Under the pieces are notes generated by a model. The model was not told where the DNA came from, did not search any database, and saw nothing but the letters and a program-made list of their open reading frames with translations. From positions 1 through 64,000 of the forward strand of contig NZ_WUTW01000012.1 in assembly GCF_009831215.1 (NCBI RefSeq): a stretch of 64,000 nucleotides of DNA, written 5' to 3'. Within the stretch, counting starts at the first letter, position 1, and every line of letters begins with the position of its first letter. The stretch is from Actinomadura rayongensis (GTDB lineage: Bacteria; Actinomycetota; Actinomycetes; Streptosporangiales; Streptosporangiaceae). Below, one piece after another: positions 1 to 7,447 of this stretch. Both the position numbers and the translations under genes were made by a program.

Positions 1-246
1 AAACCCGCAATTCCCGGCGCACCACAACACACCAGACACGGCGCAAGCCGACACTGGAGAAGGTTGTCGTGGAGGTCTCCCGGGGCCGGCCGCTGCGCGA
101 CGCGAAACGTCCTGCATCCCTCCGGGGACAAGTGAACAACTTACGCCCTCTCGGCCGTGTCGTCAAATCCGGCCCCCCGACCGGACGCGAGCGTGGCGCG
201 TTCGTAGGTTGGGGCCGACCGCACGGCGGTTCCAGCTGGGAGGGCC

Positions 247-693
247 ATGACCACGATCCGCGCAGCCACGCCGGACGACCACGCCCGCATCGTCGCCGTC
301 ATGGACGACTGGTGGGGCCGGACGATCCACACCCTGCTCCCCCGGCTCTTCCTCGACCACTTCCACCGCAGCAGCCTCGTCGCCGAGCGGGACGGTCGGC
401 TCGCCGGCTTCCTGGTGGGGCTGCTCTCCCCGTCCGTCCCCGGGCTCGCCTACATCCACTTCGTCGGCGTCTCTCCGGCCGCGCGCGGGGAAGGGCTCGG
501 CCGGGAGCTCTACGAGCGGTTCTTCGCGCTCGCCCGGCGGGACGGACGGGAACGCGTCCGCTGCATCACGTCGCCGCAGAACACGGCGTCCATTGCCTTC
601 CACACAGCGATGGGCTTCACCGTGACCGCGCCGATCGACGACTACGACGGTCCGGGAGTCGCGCGGGTGGTGTTCGATCGTCCGCTCGGCTGA
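247..693 (+). CDS. GNAT family N-acetyltransferase
   Basis: A 148-residue single-domain GNAT acetyltransferase, expected to move an acetyl group from acetyl-CoA to an amine of a small molecule or protein in the cytoplasm; the substrate cannot be read from sequence. The acetyl-CoA pyrophosphate-binding motif A is visible in the middle (FVGVSPAARGEGLGRELYER), preceded by the usual hydrophobic strand and followed by the late NTASIAFHTAMGF segment typical of the family. The ATG start is preceded by GGGAGG about five bases upstream. It stands alone, convergent with and 11 bases from the phosphoesterase gene that follows. Family assignment is firm; specificity is open. Confidence 0.85.
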   Translation: MTTIRAATPDDHARIVAVMDDWWGRTIHTLLPRLFLDHFHRSSLVAERDGRLAGFLVGLLSPSVPGLAYIHFVGVSPAARGEGLGRELYERFFALARRDGRERVRCITSPQNTASIAFHTAMGFTVTAPIDDYDGPGVARVVFDRPLG

Positions 694-704
694 GGGGCGG
701 GCGA

Positions 705-1205
705 TCAGGTCACTGGGACGATGCGGGCGTCCAACAGCGCTCCGTCTGCGATCGTCAGCAGGCCGATCGTGCCGTGGGGTTGGCAGCGACGGTCGGTGGG
801 CGAGCCCGGGTTGAAGATGCGGACGCCGTCGCCCGTGGCGTCCAGCGGAATGTGCGAGTGGCCGAAGACGACCAGGCGCGCGGACGGGAACCATCGACGC
901 ATCCGGGCCGTCCGCCCGACCTTGGCGCCCGAGTCGTGGACCATCGCGACGGGAAGCCCGTCCAGGGAGAGTTCGAGGCGTTCGGGCGCGCCCCAGGCGG
1001 CGACGTCGGGGCCGTCGTTGTTGCCGAGGACGGCGTGGACGGGCGCGAACGACGACAGCTCGTCCAGGACCCCGGCGGTGCAGACGTCGCCCGCGTGCAG
1101 GATCGCGTCGGCGCCGCGCAAATGGGCGGCGACGGCGGCCGGGACGCCTTTCCAGCGGCGCGGCGCGTGCGTGTCCGACAGCACGACGACTTTCATGCGT
1201 CCCAT
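705..1205 (-). CDS. YfcE/MJ0936-type metallophosphoesterase
   Basis: A 166-residue one-domain calcineurin-like phosphoesterase of the small YfcE class, probably a cytoplasmic metal-dependent phosphodiesterase. The metal-binding motifs appear in order: SDTHAP near the N-terminus, HAGDV, LGNNDG, MVHDSG and GHSHIP. The length matches the family (about 160 residues). An alternative start three codons in (ATG at 1196) gives the canonical MKVVVLSDTH opening; both have purine-rich upstream sequence, so the start is uncertain by three codons. It is convergent with the acetyltransferase and divergent from the lipase-like gene. Natural substrate unknown. Confidence 0.85.
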   Translation of the reverse strand: MGRMKVVVLSDTHAPRRWKGVPAAVAAHLRGADAILHAGDVCTAGVLDELSSFAPVHAVLGNNDGPDVAAWGAPERLELSLDGLPVAMVHDSGAKVGRTARMRRWFPSARLVVFGHSHIPLDATGDGVRIFNPGSPTDRRCQPHGTIGLLTIADGALLDARIVPVT

Positions 1206-1307
1206 TGTCCCCCGTCGTCCGGAAGGGGCTTATGCGCGGGCGGCGGCGCGTCTACGCTCGCGATCACGTCGCGGACCGTCCGCGCCCCCGATCGCCGAGG
1301 AGCCCCG

Positions 1308-2165
1308 ATGTTCACCTTTCCCAGTACCGACGGCGTCGAAATCCACGTCAGCGTGTGGGAGCCGGACGGCGAGGCGCGGGGCATCGTGCAGATCGCGCAC
1401 GGGGTGGGCGAGCACGCCGAGCGGTACGCGCATTTCGCGGAGACGCTGACGGCGCACGGTTATGTCGTCTACGCCAACGACCATCGCGGGCACGGCCGCA
1501 CGCTCAAGGGCGCGCCGGGCGACCTCGGCGACGACGGATGGAACCTGCTCGTCGCCGACATGGCCGCCTTGTCGGAGAAGGCAAAGGAGCGGCATCCGGG
1601 TCGTCCGCTGGTGCTGCTCGGGCACAGCCTGGGGTCGTTCGCCGCGCAGCAGTACGTCCTGGACCAAGCGGATCTGCTCGCGGGCCTGATCCTGTCGGGG
1701 ACGACGGCCGTGGACGGGCTTCTGGAGCGCATGTTGGCCGTGCTCGCCGAGGACCCGGAGGCCGATCCGATGGCGGCGTTCAACCGTCCGTTCGAGCCGG
1801 GCCGCACCGGGTTCGAGTGGCTGAGCCGGGACGAGGCGCAGGTCGACGCGTACGTCGCGGACCCGCTGTGCGGTTTCGGCCTGGACGACCGCGCGACCGG
1901 CGACCTGTTCACGGCCGCCGTCCGGCTCGCCGAACCGGCGGGGATTCCGGCGGACCTGCCGGTGTACATCGTCGTGGGCACCGAGGATCCGCTGAACGTC
2001 GGGCTGGAGCTGAGCGACCGCCTCGTGGAGCGGTACCGCAACGCGGGCCTCACCGATGTGACGTACCGGAAATACCAGGACGCACGCCACGAAGTGCTCA
2101 ACGAGCTGAACCGCGACGAGGTCGAGCGCGACCTCGTGACCTGGATCGACCGTGTGACCGGGTGA
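1308..2165 (+). CDS. Alpha/beta hydrolase, monoacylglycerol-lipase-like
   Basis: A 285-residue serine hydrolase of the alpha/beta fold (Hydrolase_4, monoacylglycerol lipase/lysophospholipase group). The oxyanion region IAHGVGEHAERY lies at about residues 25-40, the nucleophile elbow GHSLGS near residue 105, the acidic residue in the GTEDPLN segment, and the catalytic His in DARHEVLNE close to the C-terminus, as is usual. The ATG at 1308 follows GAGGAG at a good distance; longer readings in the same frame add low-complexity sequence and are rejected. There is no signal peptide, so it is cytoplasmic. It likely cleaves monoacylglycerol or a similar ester (family inference). Confidence 0.85.
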   Translation: MFTFPSTDGVEIHVSVWEPDGEARGIVQIAHGVGEHAERYAHFAETLTAHGYVVYANDHRGHGRTLKGAPGDLGDDGWNLLVADMAALSEKAKERHPGRPLVLLGHSLGSFAAQQYVLDQADLLAGLILSGTTAVDGLLERMLAVLAEDPEADPMAAFNRPFEPGRTGFEWLSRDEAQVDAYVADPLCGFGLDDRATGDLFTAAVRLAEPAGIPADLPVYIVVGTEDPLNVGLELSDRLVERYRNAGLTDVTYRKYQDARHEVLNELNRDEVERDLVTWIDRVTG

Positions 2166-2190
2166 TCACCGGAGGCGGACGATTCCGCAC

Positions 2191-2219
2191 TTCCCATGAC
2201 GTCGTCCAGAACCTATAGT
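2191..2219 (+). promoter_or_regulatory. Putative sigma-70 promoter of the LuxR-type gene
   Basis: A -35-like TTCCCA and a -10 TATAGT are separated by exactly 17 bases, in a locally AT-richer patch about 70 bases upstream of the ATG at 2291. The -10 is good and the -35 weak, which would suit an activated promoter. Confidence 0.4.
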
Positions 2220-2290
2220 TACTCTCAGTCATCAGATCGTCACGTGCACGCGGCCGTGCCGCGGGCGGCTCAGACCGATCGGAGCGACAG

Positions 2291-2698
2291 ATGCAGGACG
2301 AGCGAGCGGCCCCCGACCTCCCCTCGCCGACGATGGCGGAACTGGCGCGCGAGGCGATCGCGCACCTGGAGGGGCTGGCCCGCGTCGTCGCGCGGATGCA
2401 GGGCCTGGCCGAGCCCGCGGGCGCGCCCGCGGGGAACGCGGCGCGCGCGGAGCCGGGCGGGCTGCCGTCGGGCTCGCCGCACCTGGACCGGCTGACCCGC
2501 CGGGAGCGCGAGGTGCTCGCGCTGCTGGTGCGGGGCATGCCGAACCGCAGGATCGCGCGGTCGCTGAACATCACGGACGCGACCGTCAAGAACCATCTGC
2601 ACGCGGTGTTCGTCAAGCTCGGCGTGGCGGACCGCACCGAGGCCGTGGCGAAGGTGCTCGCGCAGCCAGGGCCGCATCCCGGGCCGCACTCCCCCTGA
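2291..2698 (+). CDS. Stand-alone LuxR-type HTH transcriptional regulator
   Basis: A 135-residue DNA-binding protein with a LuxR/GerE helix-turn-helix at about residues 70-125 (LTRREREVLALLVRG, then TVKNHLHAVFVKLGV). The N-terminal half is Ala/Pro/Gly-rich and has neither a receiver domain (no phospho-Asp pocket) nor an autoinducer or AAA domain. It is therefore an orphan HTH regulator whose input is not visible. The ATG start follows GGAGCGACAG. The gene is monocistronic: its own promoter lies upstream and a strong hairpin lies just after the stop codon. The target genes cannot be inferred. Confidence 0.8.
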   Translation: MQDERAAPDLPSPTMAELAREAIAHLEGLARVVARMQGLAEPAGAPAGNAARAEPGGLPSGSPHLDRLTRREREVLALLVRGMPNRRIARSLNITDATVKNHLHAVFVKLGVADRTEAVAKVLAQPGPHPGPHSP

Positions 2699-2702
2699 CC
2701 CT

Positions 2703-2729
2703 GGCCGGAAGCCGCGCGGGCTCCCGGCC
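2703..2729. terminator. Bidirectional hairpin terminator
   Basis: Arms GGCCGGAAGCC and GGGCTCCCGGCC pair almost fully around a four-base GCGC loop. The hairpin sits in the 42-base gap between the convergent LuxR-type and phosphatase genes. There is no U-tract, as is common in high-GC actinobacteria. Confidence 0.55.
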
Positions 2730-2740
2730 GGGACGAAAGG

Positions 2741-4312
2741 TCAGCGACGGCGCGTGAGCGTGAACCGGTCGATCTCGGTGCCGTTCTCGGCGAGCGCGCG
2801 GACGGCGAGGCTCGGCGCGCGGCCGTGGGAGCCCGGGTCCACGTCGACGCGGATGAACGAGTAGCCGGTGAACCGGACGCGCGACCACTCGACGGTCTCG
2901 GGGATTTTGTTGCCCGACTTGTCCCAGGCGTAGGTCTGCACCGCGTCGAGGGGCTTCTCGTTGCCCTCGTAGCTGTCGGTGACGGGGAAGCTGTAAAGGC
3001 TCTTGCCCGCGCCGCCGGCGGTGACGTAGACGACGCCGTCGGTGTCCGTCCGGACGGTTCCGCCGATCGGGAGCGCCTTGCCCACGGCGTTCTTGGCGAT
3101 GGCGTCGGTCCGCTCGTAGACGTGGTTGTGGCCGTTGACGACGAGGTCGACCTGGTACTTCTCGAACAGCGGCACCCAGGCGTCGCGGACGCCGCCCTCG
3201 GACGCGTGCTGGTTCGTCGTGGAGAACGCGCAGTGGTGGAAGAACACGACGATGAAGTCGATGTCGCGGCGCGCGCGGAACGCTTTGAGCTGCTTCTCCA
3301 GCCACGCCGTCTGCGCGCCCTTGGACAGGCCGAGGTTGGCGGGGATCTCCCACGAGACGTCGTTGGCGTCGAGCGAGATGACGGCGGTGCCGCCGTACAC
3401 GAACGAGTACACGCCGGGCAGGTTCGCGGGGTCGGGGCCGTTGCCCGGGAGCTGGAACCGGGCCTCCTCGCCGCCGTAGCCGTTGGGCGAGTACCACGCC
3501 TCCATGTCGTGGTTGCCGTAGGAGACCATCCACGGGACCTGCTTGGCGACGGTCTCGGTCTGGGCGAGGAACTGGTCCCACAGGCGGGTGTCGAACGTGT
3601 CGGTGGGCTTGCCCTGCCCGGACGAGTCCGCGTAGCAGATGTCGCCCGCGTGCAGGTGGAACGCGGGGTTCTGCGCGAGGATCAGGCTGTCGTTGCCGAG
3701 CGCGTGGTAGCTGACGCCCTGGTCGCCGAAGGCGGTGAAGGTGAAGGGGCGGCGGCTGGACGGCGCGGTGGTGAAGGTGCCGAGCGTCCCGGCGAGGTGC
3801 GGCGCGGCGGGGTCGAAGCCGTCGTGGCCGACGCCGTAGTAGTACGTCGTGCCGGGCTGGAGGCGGCTGAGGCGCGCGTGCAGGAAGTACTGGGTGACGT
3901 CCGGGCTCGCGCCGACGCCCGCGGGCGTGTGCAGGCTGCGGACCTCGGCGGGGATGCGGTGCGACAGGTTCCACGGGTGCGTGCCGACGCGCAGGAACGG
4001 CCTGGCGACGGCGACCGGGACCTGCCAGGAGACGGTCATCTCGGTGCGCGGGTCGGCGCCGAAGGCCAGGTGGCGTCCGGTGGGCGCGACGAGGGCGCCG
4101 TCGACCTTCGGCGCGGTGCGCGGGACGGCCGGGGTCGCGGCGCGGGCGGTGTCGGTGAGGACGCCGGTGGCGGCGAGGGCGCCCGCGGCGACGGCGCCGC
4201 CGCGCAGGACGCCGCGCCGCGAGAGGCGGGAGCGCAGGTACTCGTGCTGCTCGGCCATGCTCATGCGCTCAGCGAGCCGGTCCGGGATCCCCATGCGTGG
4301 TGTGTTGTTCAC
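2741..4312 (-). CDS. Tat-exported purple acid phosphatase-like metallophosphoesterase
   Basis: A 523-residue exported phosphoesterase. The N-terminus carries a twin-arginine signal (LSRRGVLRGG at about residues 30-39, then an Ala-rich hydrophobic stretch). Next is a fibronectin-like purple acid phosphatase N-terminal domain (TEMTVSWQVP... PGTTYYYGVG), then a calcineurin-like catalytic domain with motifs FGDQG, GDICYAD, YGNHD, FFHHCAFS and NGHNHVYER, which bind the two metals. It should release phosphate from organic phosphoesters outside the membrane. The cofactored Tat route fits a metalloenzyme folded before export. It is convergent with the LuxR-type gene and 78 bases downstream of dhaL's stop-side neighbourhood on the same strand, so it probably has its own promoter. 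Phosphate-starvation control is plausible, but no PhoP box was recognised. Confidence 0.88.
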   Translation of the reverse strand: MNNTPRMGIPDRLAERMSMAEQHEYLRSRLSRRGVLRGGAVAAGALAATGVLTDTARAATPAVPRTAPKVDGALVAPTGRHLAFGADPRTEMTVSWQVPVAVARPFLRVGTHPWNLSHRIPAEVRSLHTPAGVGASPDVTQYFLHARLSRLQPGTTYYYGVGHDGFDPAAPHLAGTLGTFTTAPSSRRPFTFTAFGDQGVSYHALGNDSLILAQNPAFHLHAGDICYADSSGQGKPTDTFDTRLWDQFLAQTETVAKQVPWMVSYGNHDMEAWYSPNGYGGEEARFQLPGNGPDPANLPGVYSFVYGGTAVISLDANDVSWEIPANLGLSKGAQTAWLEKQLKAFRARRDIDFIVVFFHHCAFSTTNQHASEGGVRDAWVPLFEKYQVDLVVNGHNHVYERTDAIAKNAVGKALPIGGTVRTDTDGVVYVTAGGAGKSLYSFPVTDSYEGNEKPLDAVQTYAWDKSGNKIPETVEWSRVRFTGYSFIRVDVDPGSHGRAPSLAVRALAENGTEIDRFTLTRRR

Positions 4313-4390
4313 GGTGGCCAGCGTGGCGCGCGGGACCGTTCCACGAGTGCCGTTGCGGTGAATTTCCTCGATACAGCGGGTGACGCGGGT

Positions 4391-4975
4391 TCAGAGCGGC
4401 GGCGGCACGGCGGCGTCCGGTTCGGCGACGGACGCGACGGCCCAGAACAGCAGCGCGATCCCGGCGGCGCCCGGATCGGCGGCGCCGAGCGCCCGGTCGC
4501 CGAGGTAGCTGGCGCGGCCCCGGCGGGCGCGCAGGCCGGCGGTGCGGGCGGCCCCGTCGGCGGCGGCGCGCGCGGCGGCGGCGAACGGGTGCGGGCCGTG
4601 CAGGGCGTCGACGGCGGGGGCGAGGGCGTCCACGAGCGTGCGGTCGCCGATCTCGGCCTCGCCGACGCGGCGGATCGCGGCGAGCCCGGCGGCGGCGCCG
4701 GCCGCGAACCCGTCAGCGCGGGCGATCTCGGTGAACAGCAGGCCGAACAGGGGGCCGCTGGTGCCGCCGACCTCGTCCAGGAACACCTCGCCGAGGACGG
4801 CGAACGCGGGGCCTCCCGCCCGGTCGTGGCGGGCGACGGCGGCGCGGAGCCCGGCGCGCAGGTTGTCGCCGAAGTCGCCGTCGCCGCTGTGCCGGTCCAG
4901 GCGGGTCAGCTCGCCGTGGGCGGCGTCGACGGCGGTGGCGTAGCGGCGCAGGACGGCGTCCTGGTCGAGTTCCAT
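4391..4975 (-). CDS. dhaL: Dihydroxyacetone kinase subunit DhaL
   Basis: A 194-residue all-helical nucleotide-binding subunit of dihydroxyacetone kinase, working with DhaK to phosphorylate dihydroxyacetone. Visible family motifs are SGDGDFGDN (residues about 29-37, the Mg/nucleotide-binding Asp loop, with Phe where many homologues have His), EVGGTSGPLFG (about 75-85) and RASYLGDRALGAADPGA near the C-terminus. The ATG overlaps the dhaK stop codon by one base, so the two genes are translationally coupled. No DhaM, HPr or EI gene lies nearby, so the phosphoryl donor (ATP or a PTS protein encoded elsewhere) is not settled by this window. Confidence 0.88.
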   Translation of the reverse strand: MELDQDAVLRRYATAVDAAHGELTRLDRHSGDGDFGDNLRAGLRAAVARHDRAGGPAFAVLGEVFLDEVGGTSGPLFGLLFTEIARADGFAAGAAAGLAAIRRVGEAEIGDRTLVDALAPAVDALHGPHPFAAAARAAADGAARTAGLRARRGRASYLGDRALGAADPGAAGIALLFWAVASVAEPDAAVPPPL

Positions 4976-6006
4976 CAGGCGGCTCCGTTCGCGCGGGGGA
5001 AGGCGGGCGTGACGGCCGGGGCGTCCCACCAGGGCCGCCATTCGGGCCGCAGGCGGGTCAGGGTGAGCGAGAACCCGGCCATGTCGAGGGCGGGGACGAA
5101 CGTCCCGACGAGCGCGTCCGCGACCGCGAGCCCGCGCCGGTCCAGGTCGTCCGCGACGAGGTCGTAGATCCCGTACAGCTCCAGCGGCGTGGTGCCGCCG
5201 AGGCCGTTGACGACGACCAGGACGTCGTCGGGGCCGTCCGGCAGCGCGGCGGCGACCGCGTCGAGCATCCGGGCGACGAGGTCGGCGGTGGGCGGGCGGG
5301 GCACCGACGTCGCGGCGCGCTCGCCGTGGATGCCGACGCCGTACTCGAGCGCGCCCGGCTCCAGCTCGAACGCGGGCCGTCCGGTGTGCGGGGACGTCTG
5401 GGCGCGGGACGCGACGGCGAGGCTGCGCGAGGCGGCGGCGACGCGGGCGCCGAGGTCGGCCAGCTCGTCCAGTCCGAGACCCGCGTCGGCCGCGCCACCG
5501 AGCAGCTTCTCCACGACGACCGTGGCGGCGGTGCCGCGCCGTCCGGTGGCGGTGTCGGCGGAGTCGGTGGCGAGGTCGTCGTCCACGAGGACGCGGCGGG
5601 ACGCGACGCCTTCGAGCCTGAGCCGTTCGGCGGCGATGCCGAAGTTGATGCGGTCGCCGGTGTAGTTCTTCACGATGTGCAGGACGCCGTCCGGCCCGGC
5701 GGCGGCGCGGCTCGCCGCGAGGATCTGCCGGTTGTGCGGGGACGCGAACACCTTGCCGGGCGCGACGGCGTCGAGCATCCCGCGGCCGAGGAACCCGGCG
5801 TGCAGCGGCTCGTGGCCGGATCCGCCGCCGGAGACCAGGCCGACGCGGCGCGCCGGGGCGCGGTCGCGGGCGACGAGGTGGGGCGGGTCGTCGCGCAGTT
5901 CCACCAGGGCCGCGTGGGCGCGGGCGAAGCCGCGCAGCGCGGGCGGGACGGGGTCGCCGTCCGCGGGGAGGAAGGGGCCGCCGGGGGTCGTTCGGTCCGT
6001 CGCCAT
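4975..6006 (-). CDS. dhaK: Dihydroxyacetone kinase subunit DhaK
   Basis: A 343-residue substrate-binding subunit of dihydroxyacetone kinase. GGGSGHEPLHAGFLG (about residues 57-72) and KNYTGDRINFG are the Dha-binding segments. His227 in GVGIHGE is the residue that forms the hemiaminal bond with the dihydroxyacetone carbonyl in this family. The length fits a separate DhaK rather than a fused DhaK-DhaL kinase, and dhaL follows at once. It starts at ATG 6006. The upstream 150 bases are shared with a divergent gene and contain a Zur-box-like sequence at 6063-6078, which could in principle affect both genes. Confidence 0.9.
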   Translation of the reverse strand: MATDRTTPGGPFLPADGDPVPPALRGFARAHAALVELRDDPPHLVARDRAPARRVGLVSGGGSGHEPLHAGFLGRGMLDAVAPGKVFASPHNRQILAASRAAAGPDGVLHIVKNYTGDRINFGIAAERLRLEGVASRRVLVDDDLATDSADTATGRRGTAATVVVEKLLGGAADAGLGLDELADLGARVAAASRSLAVASRAQTSPHTGRPAFELEPGALEYGVGIHGERAATSVPRPPTADLVARMLDAVAAALPDGPDDVLVVVNGLGGTTPLELYGIYDLVADDLDRRGLAVADALVGTFVPALDMAGFSLTLTRLRPEWRPWWDAPAVTPAFPRANGAA

Positions 6007-6062
6007 GCCTCCGGTGTACCCGCTCGCGTCCCATCCGTCCCGGCCGTCCCGCGCGCAGCGTA

Positions 6063-6078
6063 ATGAAAATCATTGCTA
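6063..6078 (+). promoter_or_regulatory. Zur-box-like operator, with downstream promoter elements
   Basis: ATGAAAATCATTGCTA matches the left half of the actinobacterial Zur box (TGAAAATCATT) and resembles the two other sites in this window. It lies in an AT-rich island in the 152-base divergent region between dhaK and the small gene at 6159. TTGATC at 6079-6084 and TAGCGT at 6102-6107, 17 bases apart, form a plausible promoter reading rightwards, so the site would abut or cover the -35. The right half-site is poor, which lowers confidence. Confidence 0.5.
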
Positions 6079-6158
6079 TTGATCTCCGGTGCCCGCCGGG
6101 TTAGCGTCGGGGAGCGGTCCTTCCGCGGCACGTCTCGCCGATCCGAGGAGTTTCCGTC

Positions 6159-6545
6159 TTGTCCCTTGACGTTTCCCCCGACCTGCTCGCCAAGGCGCAG
6201 CGGGGTCCCGTCGACGACGCCGAGTTCATCGCCTGCATCCGGGAGTCGCTCCCCTACGCCTGGAACCTGGTCACGGAGCTGATCGCCCGGCTCCAGACCG
6301 AGGGCGGCGAGTTCGCGGACAACCTCACCCCGCCACCGGACGAGCAGGCCCGCGGCCAGCTCCTGCGCATGCTCGCCAGCGACGCGATGCGCACCTCGAT
6401 CGAGCGTCATTTCGGGGTGGCGCTGGCGTTCCAGAACTGTCACCGGCTGGCCGTGTTCCCGCAGCAGGGCACCCCGGCGCACGAGGCGTTCGTCACCGCG
6501 CGCGAGCAGATCCTCAACCAGTCGCCCGAGCTGCGCGACTGCTGA
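6159..6545 (+). CDS. Conserved small actinobacterial protein of unknown function (SCO5389-like)
   Basis: A 128-residue soluble protein with no signal peptide or membrane segment. I recognise it as a family of short conserved actinobacterial proteins resembling Streptomyces SCO5389, recalled from the conserved segments SLPYAWN, GGEFADNLTPPPDEQARGQLLR, HFGVALAFQNCHRLAVFP and the C-terminal LNQSPELRDC. No function is established to my knowledge. The high helical content and the conserved Cys, His and C-terminal DC residues are notable. The TTG start is chosen because GAGGAG precedes it at the right spacing and the protein then begins MSLDVSP, as in the family. It has its own promoter region with a Zur-like box and ends in a strong hairpin. 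Confidence 0.7.
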   Translation: MSLDVSPDLLAKAQRGPVDDAEFIACIRESLPYAWNLVTELIARLQTEGGEFADNLTPPPDEQARGQLLRMLASDAMRTSIERHFGVALAFQNCHRLAVFPQQGTPAHEAFVTAREQILNQSPELRDC

Positions 6546-6550
6546 GCGGA

Positions 6551-6582
6551 GGGCGGGGGCCGCCGGAGAACGGCCCCCGCCC
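6551..6582. terminator. Strong bidirectional hairpin terminator
   Basis: A perfect 12-base stem (GGGCGGGGGCCG with CGGCCCCCGCCC) around an eight-base loop fills the 38-base gap between the convergent small gene and znuB. It should serve both transcripts. Confidence 0.75.
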
Positions 6583-6583
6583 G

Positions 6584-7447
6584 TCACGCGGGCGCCCGGC
6601 GCGCGGTCCAGCCCCGGCGCGTCCGGACGGCCCCGACGATCCGGCACGCCACGTAGATGAGGAACGACAGCGTCGTGACGTAGGGGCTGATGGGAATGCT
6701 CGCGCCGAGCGCCAGCAGGATCCCGCCGAGCATCGCGGACGTCGCGAACACGACGCTGAGCACCGGCGCGAGGACGGGCGACGCGGTCACCCGCAGCGCC
6801 GCCGCCGCGGGCGTGCAGAGCAGCGCCAGCACGAGCAGCGCGCCGACGATCTGCACCGACGCGGCGACCGCCAGGCCGAGGACGAGCATGAACGCCAGCG
6901 ACAGCGCGCCCGCCGGGACGCCCCGCGCGGCGGCGACGTCCGGGTCCACGCTCGCGAACGTCAGCGGGCGCGACATCACCGCCAGGCACACCACGACGAG
7001 CACCGAGATCGCGACGAGCCAGGACAGCCGGGGCGTGTCGATCGCGACGATCTGACCGGTGAGGACGCCGAACTTGTTGACCGACCGTCCCTTGTAGAGC
7101 GCGAGGAACAGCACGCCGAGGCCGAGCCCGGTCGGCATCAGCACGCCGATGAAGGAGTTGCGGTCGCGCGCGCCCGCGCCGAGGACGCCGATGAGCGCGG
7201 CGGCGGCCAGCGCCCCGGCCAGCGAGCCCACGACGACGTCGAACCCGAACAGCAGCGCGGCGGCGGCCCCGGCGAACGACAGCTCGCTGACGCCGTGGAC
7301 GGCGAACGTCACGTCCCGCAGCAGGACGAACGTCCCGACGAGCCCGCCGACGAGCCCGAGCACCGCGCCCGCGACGAGCGAGTTGCGCACGAGCGACAGC
7401 AGCTCCCCGTAGTGCTCGAAGGAGAAGATCTCATGCCAGACACTCAT
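6584..7447 (-). CDS. znuB: Zinc/manganese ABC transporter permease (ZnuB-type)
   Basis: A 287-residue integral membrane permease of the ABC-3 family (ZnuB/MntB/TroC). About eight to nine hydrophobic segments are visible, beginning with LVAGAVLGLVGGLVGTFVLL, and the conserved EAA-like stretch SFAGAAAALLFG follows SELS. A short Arg-rich tail ends the protein. It is the third gene of znuA-znuC-znuB and overlaps znuC by four bases (ATGA). The role, import of zinc across the membrane, is inferred from the Zur-like box in front of znuA and the adjacent zinc-free ribosomal protein operon; the family alone does not separate zinc from manganese. Confidence 0.88.
   Translation of the reverse strand: MSVWHEIFSFEHYGELLSLVRNSLVAGAVLGLVGGLVGTFVLLRDVTFAVHGVSELSFAGAAAALLFGFDVVVGSLAGALAAAALIGVLGAGARDRNSFIGVLMPTGLGLGVLFLALYKGRSVNKFGVLTGQIVAIDTPRLSWLVAISVLVVVCLAVMSRPLTFASVDPDVAAARGVPAGALSLAFMLVLGLAVAASVQIVGALLVLALLCTPAAAALRVTASPVLAPVLSVVFATSAMLGGILLALGASIPISPYVTTLSFLIYVACRIVGAVRTRRGWTARRAPA

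Noticed and set aside
1..246. Possible gene or RNA in the first 246 bases
   Set aside because: No frame with family features, no cloverleaf and no clear promoter; only scattered short frames antisense to the acetyltransferase.
69..1307. Long open frame joining the first 1.2 kb to the alpha/beta hydrolase
   Set aside because: The first 413 codons are Arg/Gly/Pro-rich, overlap the real acetyltransferase and phosphoesterase genes in other frames, and a good ribosome binding site precedes the ATG at 1308.
2825..5167. 780-codon plus-strand open frame opposite the phosphatase and dhaL genes
   Set aside because: Val/Ala/Gly-rich antisense frame of high-GC coding DNA; both minus-strand genes have full family motifs.
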